Translations under genes and position numbers: made by a program
The notes under the pieces: model-generated
What the model was told of the DNA's origin: nothing
Seen by the model: the letters and a program-made list of their open reading frames with translations, nothing else
Databases searched by the model: none
Part shown: in pieces, positions 53,001 to 64,000 of the stretch
Layout of the letters: every line of letters starts with the position of its first letter
Position numbering within the stretch: the stretch's first letter is position 1
DNA from: Morchella semilibera
Lineage: Eukaryota; Ascomycota; Pezizomycetes; Pezizales; Morchellaceae
Length of the DNA stretch: 64,000 bases
Assembly (NCBI GenBank): GCA_009192285.1
Contig: CM018608.1
Location: 514,201 to 578,200, forward strand
Reading direction: 5' to 3'

Positions 53001-54175
53001 ACCATCAGCGAAATAGAACCTCCCAGTGATTATGCGATTCGGCCCCATAGAGCAGTCGGCAGAAGTTTAGAAAACCCACCCGCGGCCAAACCAACGGCTG
53101 AGACAAGAAATCCAGTTTCGCCCAATCTAGCTCGACCAGTATGACATTACACTGGGACCGCTCAACGGTCATAATCTTGGAGGATACCATATCTTTGGTA
53201 GACGGTGATTTCAGGTCATAGGCTTTTTGGATAAAGGTACTCTTTCCTACGCCCCGTGCCCCTACAACGGCGATACAGACGTCGCGTATGGAATTGTTTG
53301 AAGACATCTACATGGCACGGAAAAGGATGCAAAAGATAGGAGAATGTCAGCTTTCCGGTGATCAATGCATTAACGAGGATATGGGACCTCGGGCACATAA
53401 ATATAGACATGCTGACGTCAACGATAGAAAAAAAGGCACGCACATTTTCAAAATCTTTTAGGCCTGTATAATGCTCACCATATTGCGCTTGTGAGCCTAT
53501 TGAATGACCAGATAGATGACCTCCTGTGTAATTTGCAAAGGGGACGATTCCTAGACCGGTCGGAGAGGTGCCGGGAGATATAAACGAAAGACTGTTTTGT
53601 GAGGAAGATGGGGGGCTACTCGGCCTCGGCCGCTGAAGTTTTCGAGCAGTCTTACGGGGAGTGGGTGGGTTCTGTAGCTGTGTAATAAACACTGTTGAGT
53701 CCTCGGAAGATCGACCTCCAGCTTTGGTGGTGCTTGTAGTGCTTGTTGTGCTAGTAGTATCCGCACTATAAAATGATTTTGGCGAGGGGGGTTCGTGATC
53801 CTCGGTAGTATGCGCAAGTGGGTGCAATCCAAAGAATTCCTCTTCCAAAAAGCTCCTTGAACTGTCGGATTCTTCGTAGATAGGCAGATGGTGGTGGGGG
53901 ACTGGAGCGACAGGCTCGGAAGAGGGCGGCGATTGAGAGCTTCTGGAGGAGAACAGGAAAGACTGAAAACTGGGAGTTGTGCCGAGGGTACTAGGGGCAG
54001 CTTCTTGTGGATGAGGAGGAGATGAAGGAGATCGAATTCGAGATTGTTGACTATTTGATCGAGAACCTGGGGCAGAACTCACGGTGGTGTTTCGAGGAGA
54101 TCTAGGTGTTTTTGGCTGCAATCTCTTTGAAGGAACGGCGATGAAGGAAGCACCGGCACCTGCGGCCGTAAGCAT
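50018..54175 (-). CDS. RasGEF with an N-terminal Ras-like P-loop domain
   Basis: The C-terminal catalytic domain should load GTP on a Ras-family GTPase. Exons 54175-53444, 53307-53080, 52991-52892, 52763-52566, 52038-50540 and 50488-50018 give 1075 residues. Residues 1-244 are Ser/Pro-rich. About 245-420 is Ras-like: P-loop GARGVGKST, then LPFVDGVLILYDVTN and VVSCKCD where Ras has NKxD. A disordered linker follows, then RasGEF_N (about 615-745, YTWDELVDRLLRQTM) and the Cdc25 domain (LTRMDWLEFSKIKPRDLVRH, NNYNALGAVIAGINGTAVHR, PFLPLHRRDLVSAEEGNRT). The 527 bp fourth intron is the longest in the window. The last acceptor (50489) was chosen because it restores the nine residues expected before NNYNALG. 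I believe other Pezizomycotina have this layout. Confidence 0.85.
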
Positions 54176-54765
54176 CTTGGGGGAGGGGGGGATATTGTTT
54201 TCAACTGCTTTGTGTTGCTAACTAAGTGCTGTCGCAAATAACAGCCCAATTCTGTTTTTTTGATGGAGGACGGGGTGTGCACCAGGGGTGGGACCCTTGG
54301 AGGATCACGGAGGCTTAGTGGGCACTGGCGGGGAAGCGGGCAGGTGTAAAGTAAGTAGTTGTAGACAGTACGACTACTCTACTATAAGTACAGAAGTACG
54401 TATGTGGGTTTGATGTGATGTGAATAATAATGAATCGGGAGATCTTGCGGCTGTAATAAGAGTGGGGGGGGGGGGTTAGGTTAGGTAGATCTAGAGTGGA
54501 GATGTAGGTATGTAGTAGTTAGGTAGGGGGGGATAGAAGATAGATGGGGGGGGGGTGTGCTTCTTTGGTGCCCCTAGATGATGATGATGATCCGGACCCC
54601 CGTAGGGTTATGTATTGATTATGTATGTATTCTAGGAAGCCACCGGCAGTGAAAGTTTACTGAGGACCGCGAAAACAGAATACCGTGATGCAAGGCAGTC
54701 GCTTGATCAACAACCTCAGCTGCTCACTTGAATGCTGCTGTTGGTGCTGCTTAGATAAATTAAGA

Positions 54766-55490
54766 ATAAATAATTTAAAATAAAATAAAAAATAAAAAAT
54801 AAAAATAAAAATAAAAAATAAAAATAAAAATAAAAATAAAATAAAAGAAAGGAGTGATGGGCGTCGACTCGTAATCTTCGGCGTCGTATAAAATGTATAT
54901 ATATATATAGTATATATATACCTCTTCTACCCCGAGCTAGATATATTTAATTTATACTTATATATATATATCAGCTTCCGCTTTCTCCCCCCTAACATCC
55001 CCTAAGACGCAGAAACTTTTTACCTCTTGATCAATCGTGCGAATTGGTACAGCGATATGCGATATCTGCCACAGCGGGTCGCCCACCAAGAAGAGGTTGC
55101 CGTGTCTTGATCCAGGGAGGTTATTAGATGCTCAGCTTCTTTTTTTGTTGAGTTTGTCCACCTCTGCTCTGTCCGGCTCTACTCCTGCTGCTGCTGCTGC
55201 TCAATCTCTCTTTGCGTCCCGTGGATACACAGTCTCCTTTTCGGCCTCTCCTCTAATCCCCCTTTGTCTGGTGTGTATGTCTGCAGCAGTGGCCTTGGGT
55301 TTTTTTTTTATGGCAGTCACTTTGTGTAGCTGTCTGTCTGTCTGAATGACTGAATTGATAAACGAATGTACGAATGTATGTATGAAGTATGTATGTAATG
55401 ATGTATGTATGTATGTATGTATGTATGTATGTATGTATGATAAAGTCCCCCCCGCTCGAGGAGGAGAGAGAGAGAGAGAGAGAGAGTGGA
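54766..55490. repeat. Cluster of microsatellites upstream of the RasGEF gene
   Basis: Within 725 bp lie (TAAAA)n at 54766-54850, (TA)n at 54895-54921, (TATG)n at 55373-55439 and (GA)n at 55461-55487, separated by short unique stretches. Such tracts are length-variable between strains. Confidence 0.85.
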
Positions 55491-56934
55491 AGAGAAATAA
55501 GAAACAGGATTTTTTTTTTCGTCGCCCAAACTTCCGGGGAGGGGGAGCCGAAACTATGAATGAACGAGACGAAGAGGTGTGTGATCACACTAGACCCAAG
55601 GCCCAAAGATATTTATTTTTCTGGGGTTACTCGGTTGCTTATTATTATTCCCCGGCGGATTTGGGTAAAAGAGGGGGGGGAGGGGGAGGTGTTAGTGGAA
55701 GGTCGGAATGGAGCACCGAGAAAGGAGGAATATAGATTTTGGAGAGAAGCAGATGTTCGAGAGCAGGGCAGCAGAGTGGAACAAAGAAACCACCCGAGGA
55801 AGATGAAGATGATGATAATGAGAAAGAGAGGTGGAGCAGGATTAATTATGGTCACGGCAGTTATCATCCCACATGTAAGTATGTAGCTGTGACGGGAGCG
55901 CGGACGTGGCAGGCAAATGGGATGGACGGGCGAGGTAAAGCAAGCAAGTGTGGGATTGGACAAAGGTAGCGCATAGCGGACGACCGCGGGTCTGGTCGGA
56001 TATTACGGTAATCACTTTGCTCATTCATTCACGAATAGTTGAAGTTCAAAAAGACCTCGTGAAACCTCGAGTGGGAGGTAGCACAGGAGGTTTGGGATTT
56101 CGTTCGTCCCCTTTCTTTCTCTAGCTCTCTCTCTCTCTCTCTCTTTAAGTACCGTAAGTACCGTACCAAACCGGGATCGAGATATAATAACTACCATTTC
56201 CTTAACCTACATGTAATGAATCAACTCACTCGCGTTCCTTCACGGCGGTATATATACTACATCTACTCCTACCTACCACCAATCCTCCCCACAAAAAAAA
56301 CAATAAGCGGGGCCCTATGTAGGTATCCCGGCTTGGCAACGGTCTTCACACGTTTTTTTATTTTTGATGTCGAATTCCTCAAAGCTCTCAAGGTCATAAC
56401 TCTATTTTCCTCTCACCTATATTTCCACATGGCAACCTTACCCACACGTCCCCTAAGACACCAGAGTACGGTCCAGAGACATGTGGATAGACAGGCATGA
56501 TGATGTCGGTAGCAACGCAGATCATTGGAATCGTTCGCACCCCCGCAGTACACTCCCTGACCTTCCCTCTGCTCTATCCAGTCAATCCCGCTTCTCCGGC
56601 CCCACGGCTACCAAACGGTCCGAATCCATGGTGGCCTGGATTCCTGGATACGGGTGGGTCTGGAACGGTCGATTTCGCCTCAAAGGCGATCTGGAGATAC
56701 AGTTCAGGCTATTGATCCATCTACGACTATCTGGGGGCCAGCAAGTAACTACTGGTTCTCGAGCATGCCTTCTCACTCGTAACAAGTCGTGTATGATGGT
56801 ATCAGGGGATGCTGAGAATTTTTTATTGTTTGGTTGAGGAGAGGTACTTTATGGAGGGGAAGAGAGAAGAACGCACAATGTCTACCCTTTTTTTTCTTTC
56901 AATTCTGGGTTGGTAAGAAGAAACACGTGGTGAA

Positions 56935-56952
56935 TCATGATTTATCACTCGG
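56935..56952 (+). repeat. Dispersed 18-mer, copy 3
   Basis: TCATGATTTATCACTCGG; differs from the copy at 5057-5074 at a single base. Confidence 0.6.
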
Positions 56953-58670
56953 TATAACCCGTTGCCATGTTAGGTTTCGGCGGACTGCAGGCATACCGAT
57001 AATTCCGGGGAGCACATCCCTTCTTCCACGAACGCCCCGCCCAGTTTGTCGTGGGCGCTGGAACTCCTTAGTTTTCATGTATTAGGACCTCTACACAGCG
57101 GCTTACAAATATTTACATAACCGCTAAGATACCCGATATCCCCGGCACCTTGCATCCAGCAGCCCATGAGAAGCAATACATTGTAGATGTCTAGGCATAT
57201 TACATAGAAGTGGAGCAAGTAGGCAAACAACGTCCCCTAGCTGTACAACAGGGTCCGCCCATCCTCTATCAACACGCCATCCGAGATCTACAGATTAAGC
57301 GAGGGGCCCAGTTTCAATTCTTGTTTATTTATGGCTACACAGGGACACTCCCGGTTGTTGTTCCTTTTCAGCTGTCCCCAGTATCTGGTTCTTGTTGATG
57401 AAGAGGAGGGCATTGTGACTCGACGTCGGCGCCTTACTTTGTACCGCGCTGCATATGTTCGCATTTGGAATAGAAACTCTAGCTTATGATATTACGGTAA
57501 GCTGGAGTAAGTTCTGCTCCAGGCCCTCCCGGGGGGGGGGGGGTATTGTCGCTATCTAGAGTAGGACATGAAACGTGACTTTGGAGAAAGTGGTAGGGAG
57601 TATTAAAGAAATGAGGCTCTTAAGTTGTTGACAGGTGACCATGCGCTTCTTGGGTCATGAGGCTTGTGCGTGATATCTGGTGATTCGTTGTGGTCCCCCT
57701 TTCCCCTCTCAATACCTCCCCCATCAAAATAACCGGTGGAAATTTTCGGGAGAAAATTTACGCGTGAGTGCATCAGGTCCGGGAGTGATACTGCGTCTCG
57801 TCTAGCAACTTTAGACAGGTGCTGTCGGTAGTTGCATAGGGCAGAGCAAGACAACTTCGCGAGTCAAGTTGGAATGGCCCTAGGCCCTTCCCAGTGTTGC
57901 ATGTTTGTTTAATAAGGGAAGTTAAGGGTCGAGGAGTTCTTCCCTCGGGTCGAGACGTATATGTAGAGGATAGTTACTCTAAAGGGGGGAGATGCTTCCC
58001 CCGGGGAGGGGGAGGAGGCCTTTGCGCCGAACACCTATAGACCTAGCTAGGCGAATTAAGGAGTTGTAGTTTGCCCGATATTACCACGGTTGGTTATTTA
58101 TATTTGTATAGACCGGTCGAAATGGGTTATGAATGCATGTCCGTCGTATCGAACTTTCCAGGAAAGACAAATTGATACGCTGCAGTTACTAATAAGGTAC
58201 GTGTATGTAATGGATTGTCAATAGTCAGCTAAGGCAGAAGGGGGAATAAGGGTAGGGAGAGGGAAGTTGATCCGAGAAGACCCCATGGCCAAGGTGTTCT
58301 CAACCCGGCGAGAAAGTCGGTATTGATATGATAAAATGCCAATCAAGGAGAAGCGAGTGGCCCTGATAGACGATAGATGCCAGTGGTTATCAGATCAAGG
58401 GTGACATGGTGATTTGAGAGCCTAGACCTGTCCCCAGATGCATGGTCAAGGTCTATAACCTTAATTGGCTGAAGTGACGTTTTTTTTTTCTTGGAGTTCC
58501 GAGAGAAAGCCACGATCCAAAGTTTGCCTGGATCGGTGTTGACTGACACATTTGAAGAGGGTGTAGAAGTATCCATCTGGCTGCAGTTATCACAGCTAGG
58601 GCGTGGGGGGAGAATCTCAACACTCCTGTCAAAAGACACACACACACTCAAGACAACATTAGAGACTTTT

Positions 58671-58737
58671 CGTAAATGGAGCCAGCTCCATAGCCTACCA
58701 ATCAGATAATCGAAATACAGAGCTGGCTCCATTTGCG
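58671..58737. repeat. Hairpin element with 15 bp perfect arms
   Basis: AAATGGAGCCAGCTC at 58674-58688 is perfectly complementary to 58720-58734. Adding three outer pairs, one of them G-T, gives an 18 bp stem (58671-58737) with a 31 nt loop. The loop and right arm (58701-58726) match 48922-48947 at 23 of 26 positions, all differences being transitions. This suggests a dispersed short repeat family. Confidence 0.7.
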
Positions 58738-60016
58738 CAAATATTACATGTACATATAGTTACCAGGTACATGTAGGTACATATTCTCATTTTCAACTAT
58801 TCGACCGTGGACTGGCTCGTAGGGTCTTGGCTCAGCTGCATCTGTTATTGTAGGGTATTGTCTTTGTGACATCCGTATGGATAGGTTGAAATAATACATA
58901 CCCAGCTAAGTAACTAACTAGATCAACTCGCGGGGAAATGATTTGAAAACGGCGATACCCAGAGATCCAGCCCCTCGTGGGCGGTGATGGATAGGGCTCT
59001 AGATCGGTCCGAGAGGGGACGCTCTCTCTCTCTCTCTTTTTTTTTTTTTCTTCTTTGAGCCTTGTTACACATACCGCACTACCCACTGTCAGGCCGCATC
59101 GTGAGACAAACCTCCCCGCAGAGTCGCATCAATTGTACCGGGGGGGGAGGGGTTTAGAAGCCTGGGCCCGAGTCTGGAGCGCGATCCTAGTTAGTCCGAG
59201 GTTTCTTTGTATCCTTCTCTTCAACGGTATTCCACTTTGTTATCGCGATAAACGCCATCGATCTAGGTTAAGCGATGATCAACGAAATACGATAGGACTT
59301 TTTTCCCTTCTATTCCTTCCCATTGCGTTTTTATTCCCACACAAGGATCTCGGGCCGTCAAGAGCGCCCCCTCACTCTTTCCTTTGTTGAGACAGGCCTA
59401 ATACCACCAGCCACGTTTCGTTCCCAGTGGAACGGATATGCCCTTTTTTTTTTTTTTTTTTTTTTGTTTCTTAGCTAGCTGTACTACTTTTTGATTGGAT
59501 ATTTGAGTAGAGTAGGTAAGGGAGTGAAGGTTGTAGTAGGGTACTGTAACATCATTGGATATATAGGTACACAATAAATTTGTCGCTGGTTGTGTTGAGT
59601 GAGGCCACAAATAGAGCAGTCATCACAAACAAAGCGCTTCGCTCTGTACCTATCATGAAACGACGTTGGGGAGGGTAGAAATGGCCACGTTACTGCCCGG
59701 GTCAATCATTTCTACTTCTTCTTCTTGTACTATGTAGGTACATACTCTAAGTAACGCAAGGTCCAAAAGAAAATAACCCTTTAGCATATGAAAATTTCAA
59801 TAGTTACCAGTTTCCGCTGAGGCTCGCTTCCAGACTCTCGTTTATTTTTCCCCCTCCGATTTTTCCCACGTCAATGCAAACCCTTTCCCCACGGACCACC
59901 AAGCTAGGCTCTCTGCTTCTCGTCCCTTGGGCCTGGGCCCTCTCTAAAAAATTTTTTGAACCGTTGCAGCGGTCGTTGCGTTCTATGTACAATGCACTTT
60001 CAAGACAGAGAGGCCC

Positions 60017-60036
60017 AGTAAGTACATGTACTTACT
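60017..60036. repeat. Perfect 20 bp palindrome centred on TACATGTA
   Basis: AGTAAGTACATGTACTTACT is its own reverse complement. It is the longest fully symmetric member of the TACATGTA family seen here and shares the AAGTACATGTACTT core with the copy at 20378-20391. Confidence 0.9.
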
Positions 60037-60908
60037 AAGTCCAGGTTGTAGTAAAACATTTCCCTTTACCAGTACCCTGGGAGGCTGGAAAGTTCCAACC
60101 TTTGCCCCTGTCAAGGCTCACACGCAACTGATCAACGTCACCTCAAGTAAAAAAACTTAACCTGATACAGCTCGGTCTCCTATTTTGGGAGTTACATACA
60201 AAGCTGAGGATGAAGGGTGAAGGGTGGATGGGGATCGAATACCCAGTCTCCTAACCCCCCCCTCCCCCCTGGCCCGAGCGCCCTTTCTTCTCGGCTCTCA
60301 TCGCCGTAAGTTTGCTCTGGATCATCTCGTAGCATCCGTATCTCAGTTGACGCCACATACCACATACCTTAGGTGGTTTGCATATGTCTACCTATTTTAC
60401 CCTAATTCTGCATTGTGACGCTGATGATACATCTAACTGTTTTTTTTTATTTTTATTATTATTTTATTTTTCTTCGCTCTTGTGTTCACTTTTACAAAGG
60501 AACCAGGTATTCGAGACCTTAGCCCCTCACTGCCCCCCCCCCCTTCTCCCCCCCCCACACACACTCCCTCTCAGAGGGAGGATGCTTATAAACTTTGCAA
60601 TGGTACCCGGTAGAGTGTTTGCTCATTCCTTACATTCACATTTCTCTTCTTTACTGTTCTTATCAAAGTCGCTCCCTAAATAAGTACTTAAGCTTACTAT
60701 TATCTCTTTATACTGCGGCCGATACCACCTGAACTAAATCTCATCCGTCGATATCTCCTTATTAAGATTCAATCGCCTACTACTTGTCCGGACCATCTAA
60801 AATTTAATAGCTTTTTTTATTATATACTTTACCTCATTCTACCTCGACAAACAAGTAGAAGCACCAAGCTGTTTTCAGACTTTCAGATATCTACCTAAAC
60901 CAACTAAA

Positions 60909-62046
60909 ATGGCTGCTACTATCACAACAACATATACAGCTACAATAACCACTACAACAGAGACACAAATCGAGAAGAAAAGAAAGATGAGGAATTCTTC
61001 AAAATCAGTACCGATGCACCCATCACGAGTATTCTACTTCCCCGACGGCGACACAATCATCAGTTGCCGCGACAGATCCTACCGCGTACACTCTTACCTA
61101 TTGTCGCAGTATAGTGTTGTTATGCAGAAGGCGCTCGCCAAGGGGCGGCTGTCAACGTTGTGGAAATATCTTGGGACAGCAAAGAAGAGTTGTGAACCGG
61201 GCCCAAAGTCAAAATCGAAACCTGTGCAGGATATTCTATATCTAGTGTCGCTCGACGATAGGGTCAAGACTGTGGAACTGCTTTTTTACTGTGTTTATTC
61301 GTGCGGGTAAGCTTTCCCTATATCAAACATATATTTAATGTTTTCACTCTATATAAGAACTATATAACTAACAATTACATAGAAATTCTCCTCATCTCAC
61401 TCCTCGAAATCTTCCTTCCTTCCTTCACCTGGCTACAGCCTACAACATTCCTTCGCTACTTGCGCACTGTAAATCATATCTACACACCCTCTCCCTTTCC
61501 CACCCTTTACAAGCTCTCACCGTTCCAACAACCCCTGCAACCCGCTCCATCTACTCCGAAGCCCTCACAACAATCCTCCACGACCTCCCCCGATACCAAT
61601 CAGATCCCGAATACGGGCGCCTCCTCCCATCTGCTGTGCGCAACGCTTTCGCAAGCTGTTGGGGTGCCTATGTGGAACGCGTGGAGGCTCTGCGGTCTGG
61701 CGAAAATCTATTTGGCACGCTAAATTACCCTCACTCCAGCATGTGTGGAGGCGCAGCAGAATGCGAGGTCGAGACAAGGCGCAGGTTGTTGGAAGGCTGG
61801 AGTGCGATGTGGGAGAGTTGTAGGGATAAAGTGCCGAGGCCCTCCGAAATATCGAAGTTTTTCATGACCGCAGAGCAGCAGGGACACTGCAGTGAGCAGG
61901 TTAAGGGCTTGCTTAAGCACATGCTGGAGGATATGGGGGGCGCAGATGCTGCGTGGGATCTGAGGGTTGGAGGGGCGGCGGATGGGATCGGTAGCGAGGA
62001 AGAACAGGAGGAAGATGATGGAGATGTGGAGATGGATATGTCATGA
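60909..62046 (+). CDS. BTB/POZ domain protein, unknown partner
   Basis: BTB domains mediate dimerisation and often link to cullin-3 ligases; the specific role is unknown. Exons 60909-61306 and 61383-62046 give 353 residues. After a Thr-rich N-terminus and a basic patch (EKKRKMRNSSKS), the BTB fold is visible: SRVFYFPDGDTIISCRDRSY, RVHSYLLSQYSVVMQKAL and, across the intron, LPSFLHLATAYNIPSLLAHC. The usual hydrophobic-aromatic spacing of fungal BTB proteins is kept. The C-terminus is acidic (EEEQEEDDGDVEMDMS). The acceptor at 61382 was chosen because it is in phase and recovers the FLHLATAYNIP segment; the acceptor at 61438 shifts the frame to an early stop. There is no zinc finger, kelch or MATH domain. 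Confidence 0.8.
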
Positions 62047-64000
62047 CCACCTGAATTTTGCCTCTACGGCGTCCCTTTTTTTTCTTTTCATTTGTCATGC
62101 ATTTTTCATTCTTTTTTTTTTTTGTTTTCTTTTTGAATTTCTACTGTATATACCTATCATCCCTCCACCCCATGTGTGGAAAGTACTTTACCTGGCGTAA
62201 TTTGGTCATCCGGATATTTCCTATGTTAAACAGAATCATATTTCTAGCATTATTTCTAGCAGGCCCTGAATATCGGGGTTCAAATTCATGAACAATCACC
62301 TGGTGTAACAAACAATATTTCGTTTCCAAGCCCAGCCAAAAGTGCAAATAAAGACCCTCTCCACGTGCACCACCAGACGTCGAGTCCCCCTCACCCGCGC
62401 GCTAGCCACTCACATTCCCACCCGTCTCCAGATTCATGGCCAAGGCCTAGATGCGCCCACAAATAAACATCTTTTTGTTTTGTTTGCTGGCGGCCGGGCT
62501 AAGCCAAGCCTTGTTCTCGAGGACGTAGGCAGGACGGTTCTAGGCCCCCTTTGTCTCAGTTACAATTCACTGCCTACGTAGCTTCCCCCTAGGACGAGTT
62601 CGAAAGTATACTCATGATCAATAAAGTATGTATTGACTCTCTCTTTTTCTCTTTCTCAGACTAGCAAGCTACATGTATCTTGGCTCCAGATCATCGGTCT
62701 GGACGCCCTCTCTCCTTGCCTTGCCTATTACCGCGGGCAATGGATTGGCCATTTAAATGGGTGAGGACCCTTGCGTCCAGAAGAGAGTTATTTATGTACG
62801 AATACAATGTCGTCATGCCCGAGATTTCTTTCACATAATCTCACTCGCGCCGTCAGCCCACGCAGCCACCCGAGGAGAGGGTGGCCAGGGCGGGATAGCT
62901 CATTGTTAATTCTTAATGCGGAGATGAACCTTTTGGCTCTGTGCCCTCCCCCTACCCCCCCCCCAATCTATCCCAACTATGAAGTATTCAACAACCCTCA
63001 TCACTACGCGCGTATTAGGCCGGCCGCGCGGGAGATCAGACATAATGTTGTAGATGAGGCGAGGATTCAAAACAAAGGATCATGAGTCATCACTCGCTTC
63101 TGGACTAGGGCTGCCGCGTGCGGAAGGTTTTTTAACAGAAATTTCGTAAAGGCTAGATATGGTCTCTGATACTTGTAACTCTCCTGAAGGGGTCCACACG
63201 GGTAATCAATGAGCTGCCCCTTGTTTATAGCCTTATATTAGGAAACATCAGCTAATCTAGCAGAAAGTGCCTTACTTTCTGGTTGCTATACGTCATCGGT
63301 GTGTAGCCCGCGCCCCGTATCCGGGTGAGAAAACACCCACATACCCTTGGGTATCAAAGCTTAACTTCTAGAAGAACTAAATCAAACGCGGCAAAGCCCA
63401 ACATAGAAGTTGGTTTCTAGAACCCCTAACGAACTGGATTGGCGTCCGAGCGCTCTGGATCTGAAACATCTCGGTAAATAGTACCGATCCCTAATAGGAG
63501 GGGGTTTTGCTAGAAAAATATCTATTACCCGGACTCTCTCTGGAAATGGCTGCCAAGCCGTATTATAAGCGCGCTGTTCACACTGACGAGGAGGAACTTC
63601 CGCGGATGCCGCAAGAGCCGGGCCACCTGGTAAAGGGCTCTAACAACTATAGGGGGATTTGGGTTTGATAGACCGTGCGGTTCTCTTCCACATCGCCTAT
63701 TTGGTATATAAGTCGATTCTCTAATTTCCCCTATGACAGGACGGCACCAAGTCCAGTTGATCCTCATCCAGTCAATCTCACTCTCTTTATACGCCCTTTA
63801 AACCTAATATGCATGCAGGAGAGATGCGTATTTAGCGGCTTTTGGGAAGAGAACCCCCTGACAACAGAGAAATTGAGAGTCGAGTGATTTTTCATGAAGG
63901 CTAATAAACTCTGGATTCCCGTTCTCCTCTAGTCAATCCATGATGAACGCGGCTTACATTCCAGCAGATTTTTTTTTACCTAAGCATTGGTTCTTCTTCC
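62047..64000. other. Right-end intergenic region, no gene seen
   Basis: This 1.95 kb includes the BTB 3' region with T-rich runs (62076-62130), a TACATGTA palindrome at 62670-62677, and a copy of the dispersed 18-mer at 63080-63097. No coding frame or RNA gene was supported up to the window edge. Confidence 0.5.
63080..63097 (+). repeat. Dispersed 18-mer, copy 4
   Basis: TCATGAGTCATCACTCGC; the ATCACTC half is identical to the other copies, the centre differs. Confidence 0.55.

Larger units (their letters stand above)
54176..60908. other. 6.7 kb gene-free region between divergent genes, rich in microsatellites
   Basis: No frame here shows family similarity or consistent splicing. The left third is packed with simple repeats: GAT triplets at 54577, A-rich TAAAA units at 54766-54850, (TA)n at 54895-54921, (TATG)n at 55373-55439, (GA)n at 55461-55487 and (CT)n at 56126-56144. 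Further right are (CT)n/T at 59021-59051, a run of about 24 T near 59442-59465, TACATGTA palindromes at 56208, 58745, 58768 and 60023, an 18-mer copy at 56935-56952 and a hairpin at 58671-58737. It must hold the promoters of the RasGEF and BTB genes. A long non-coding RNA cannot be excluded. Confidence 0.55.

Noticed and set aside
58343-58732. 129-residue minus-strand open frame
   Set aside because: Its start lies in the hairpin arm, there is no similarity, and no promoter or splice pattern supports it.
60225-60250. GGGGATCGAATACCC resembling a tRNA T loop
   Set aside because: No matching D arm or acceptor stem upstream; the stem has a mismatch.

Overview
This window is nuclear DNA of a filamentous ascomycete (Pezizomycotina). 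The evidence is dense genes with mostly 49-90 bp introns, CTRAC-type branch sites close to the acceptor, fungal-type proteins (a Zn2Cys6 gluconeogenesis activator, Fta7/CENP-Q, Swp1, a Ras exchange factor joined to a Ras-like domain) and no operons. An early-diverging class such as Pezizomycetes or Orbiliomycetes is a guess from the style of the proteins and the intergenic DNA, not a result. Exon models were built by hand by matching splice phase and family similarity; every complete spliced model has a length divisible by three.

Layout, left to right: GET4 (minus, runs off the left edge) and ADE5,7 (plus) share a promoter with a GATA-motif duplication. A Cys-rich acidic orphan (5398-6316) follows, then a 2.4 kb spacer. 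The minus strand then carries ZIP4/SPO22 (meiotic crossover), acuK (gluconeogenesis regulator) and FTA7/CENP-Q (kinetochore). Mitoribosomal MRP49 is divergent from FTA7 and convergent with GET2. PRP39 (U1 snRNP) is divergent from GET2 and convergent with SWP1 (oligosaccharyltransferase). A small orphan, an Ino4-like bHLH factor, a TMEM135-like membrane protein, SEC31 (COPII coat), an ARMH3-family protein, a seven-helix membrane protein, RPB3 (RNA polymerase II) and a large RasGEF follow. A 6.7 kb gene-free stretch full of microsatellites leads to a BTB/POZ protein and a gene-free right end.

Most genes are housekeeping and do not form a pathway cluster. Several act in the early secretory pathway (GET4, GET2, SWP1, SEC31, probably ARMH3), which may be coincidence. 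I found no tRNA, rRNA, CRISPR array, intact transposon or viral remnant.

The least expected signals are not new protein systems. They are (1) a hugely over-represented intergenic palindrome TACATGTA (39 copies counted by eye), (2) a second dispersed 18-mer, TCATGAtnnATCACTCgg, (3) two hairpin elements, one with a diverged relative elsewhere in the window, and (4) a candidate poison exon inside a long intron of the splicing factor PRP39.
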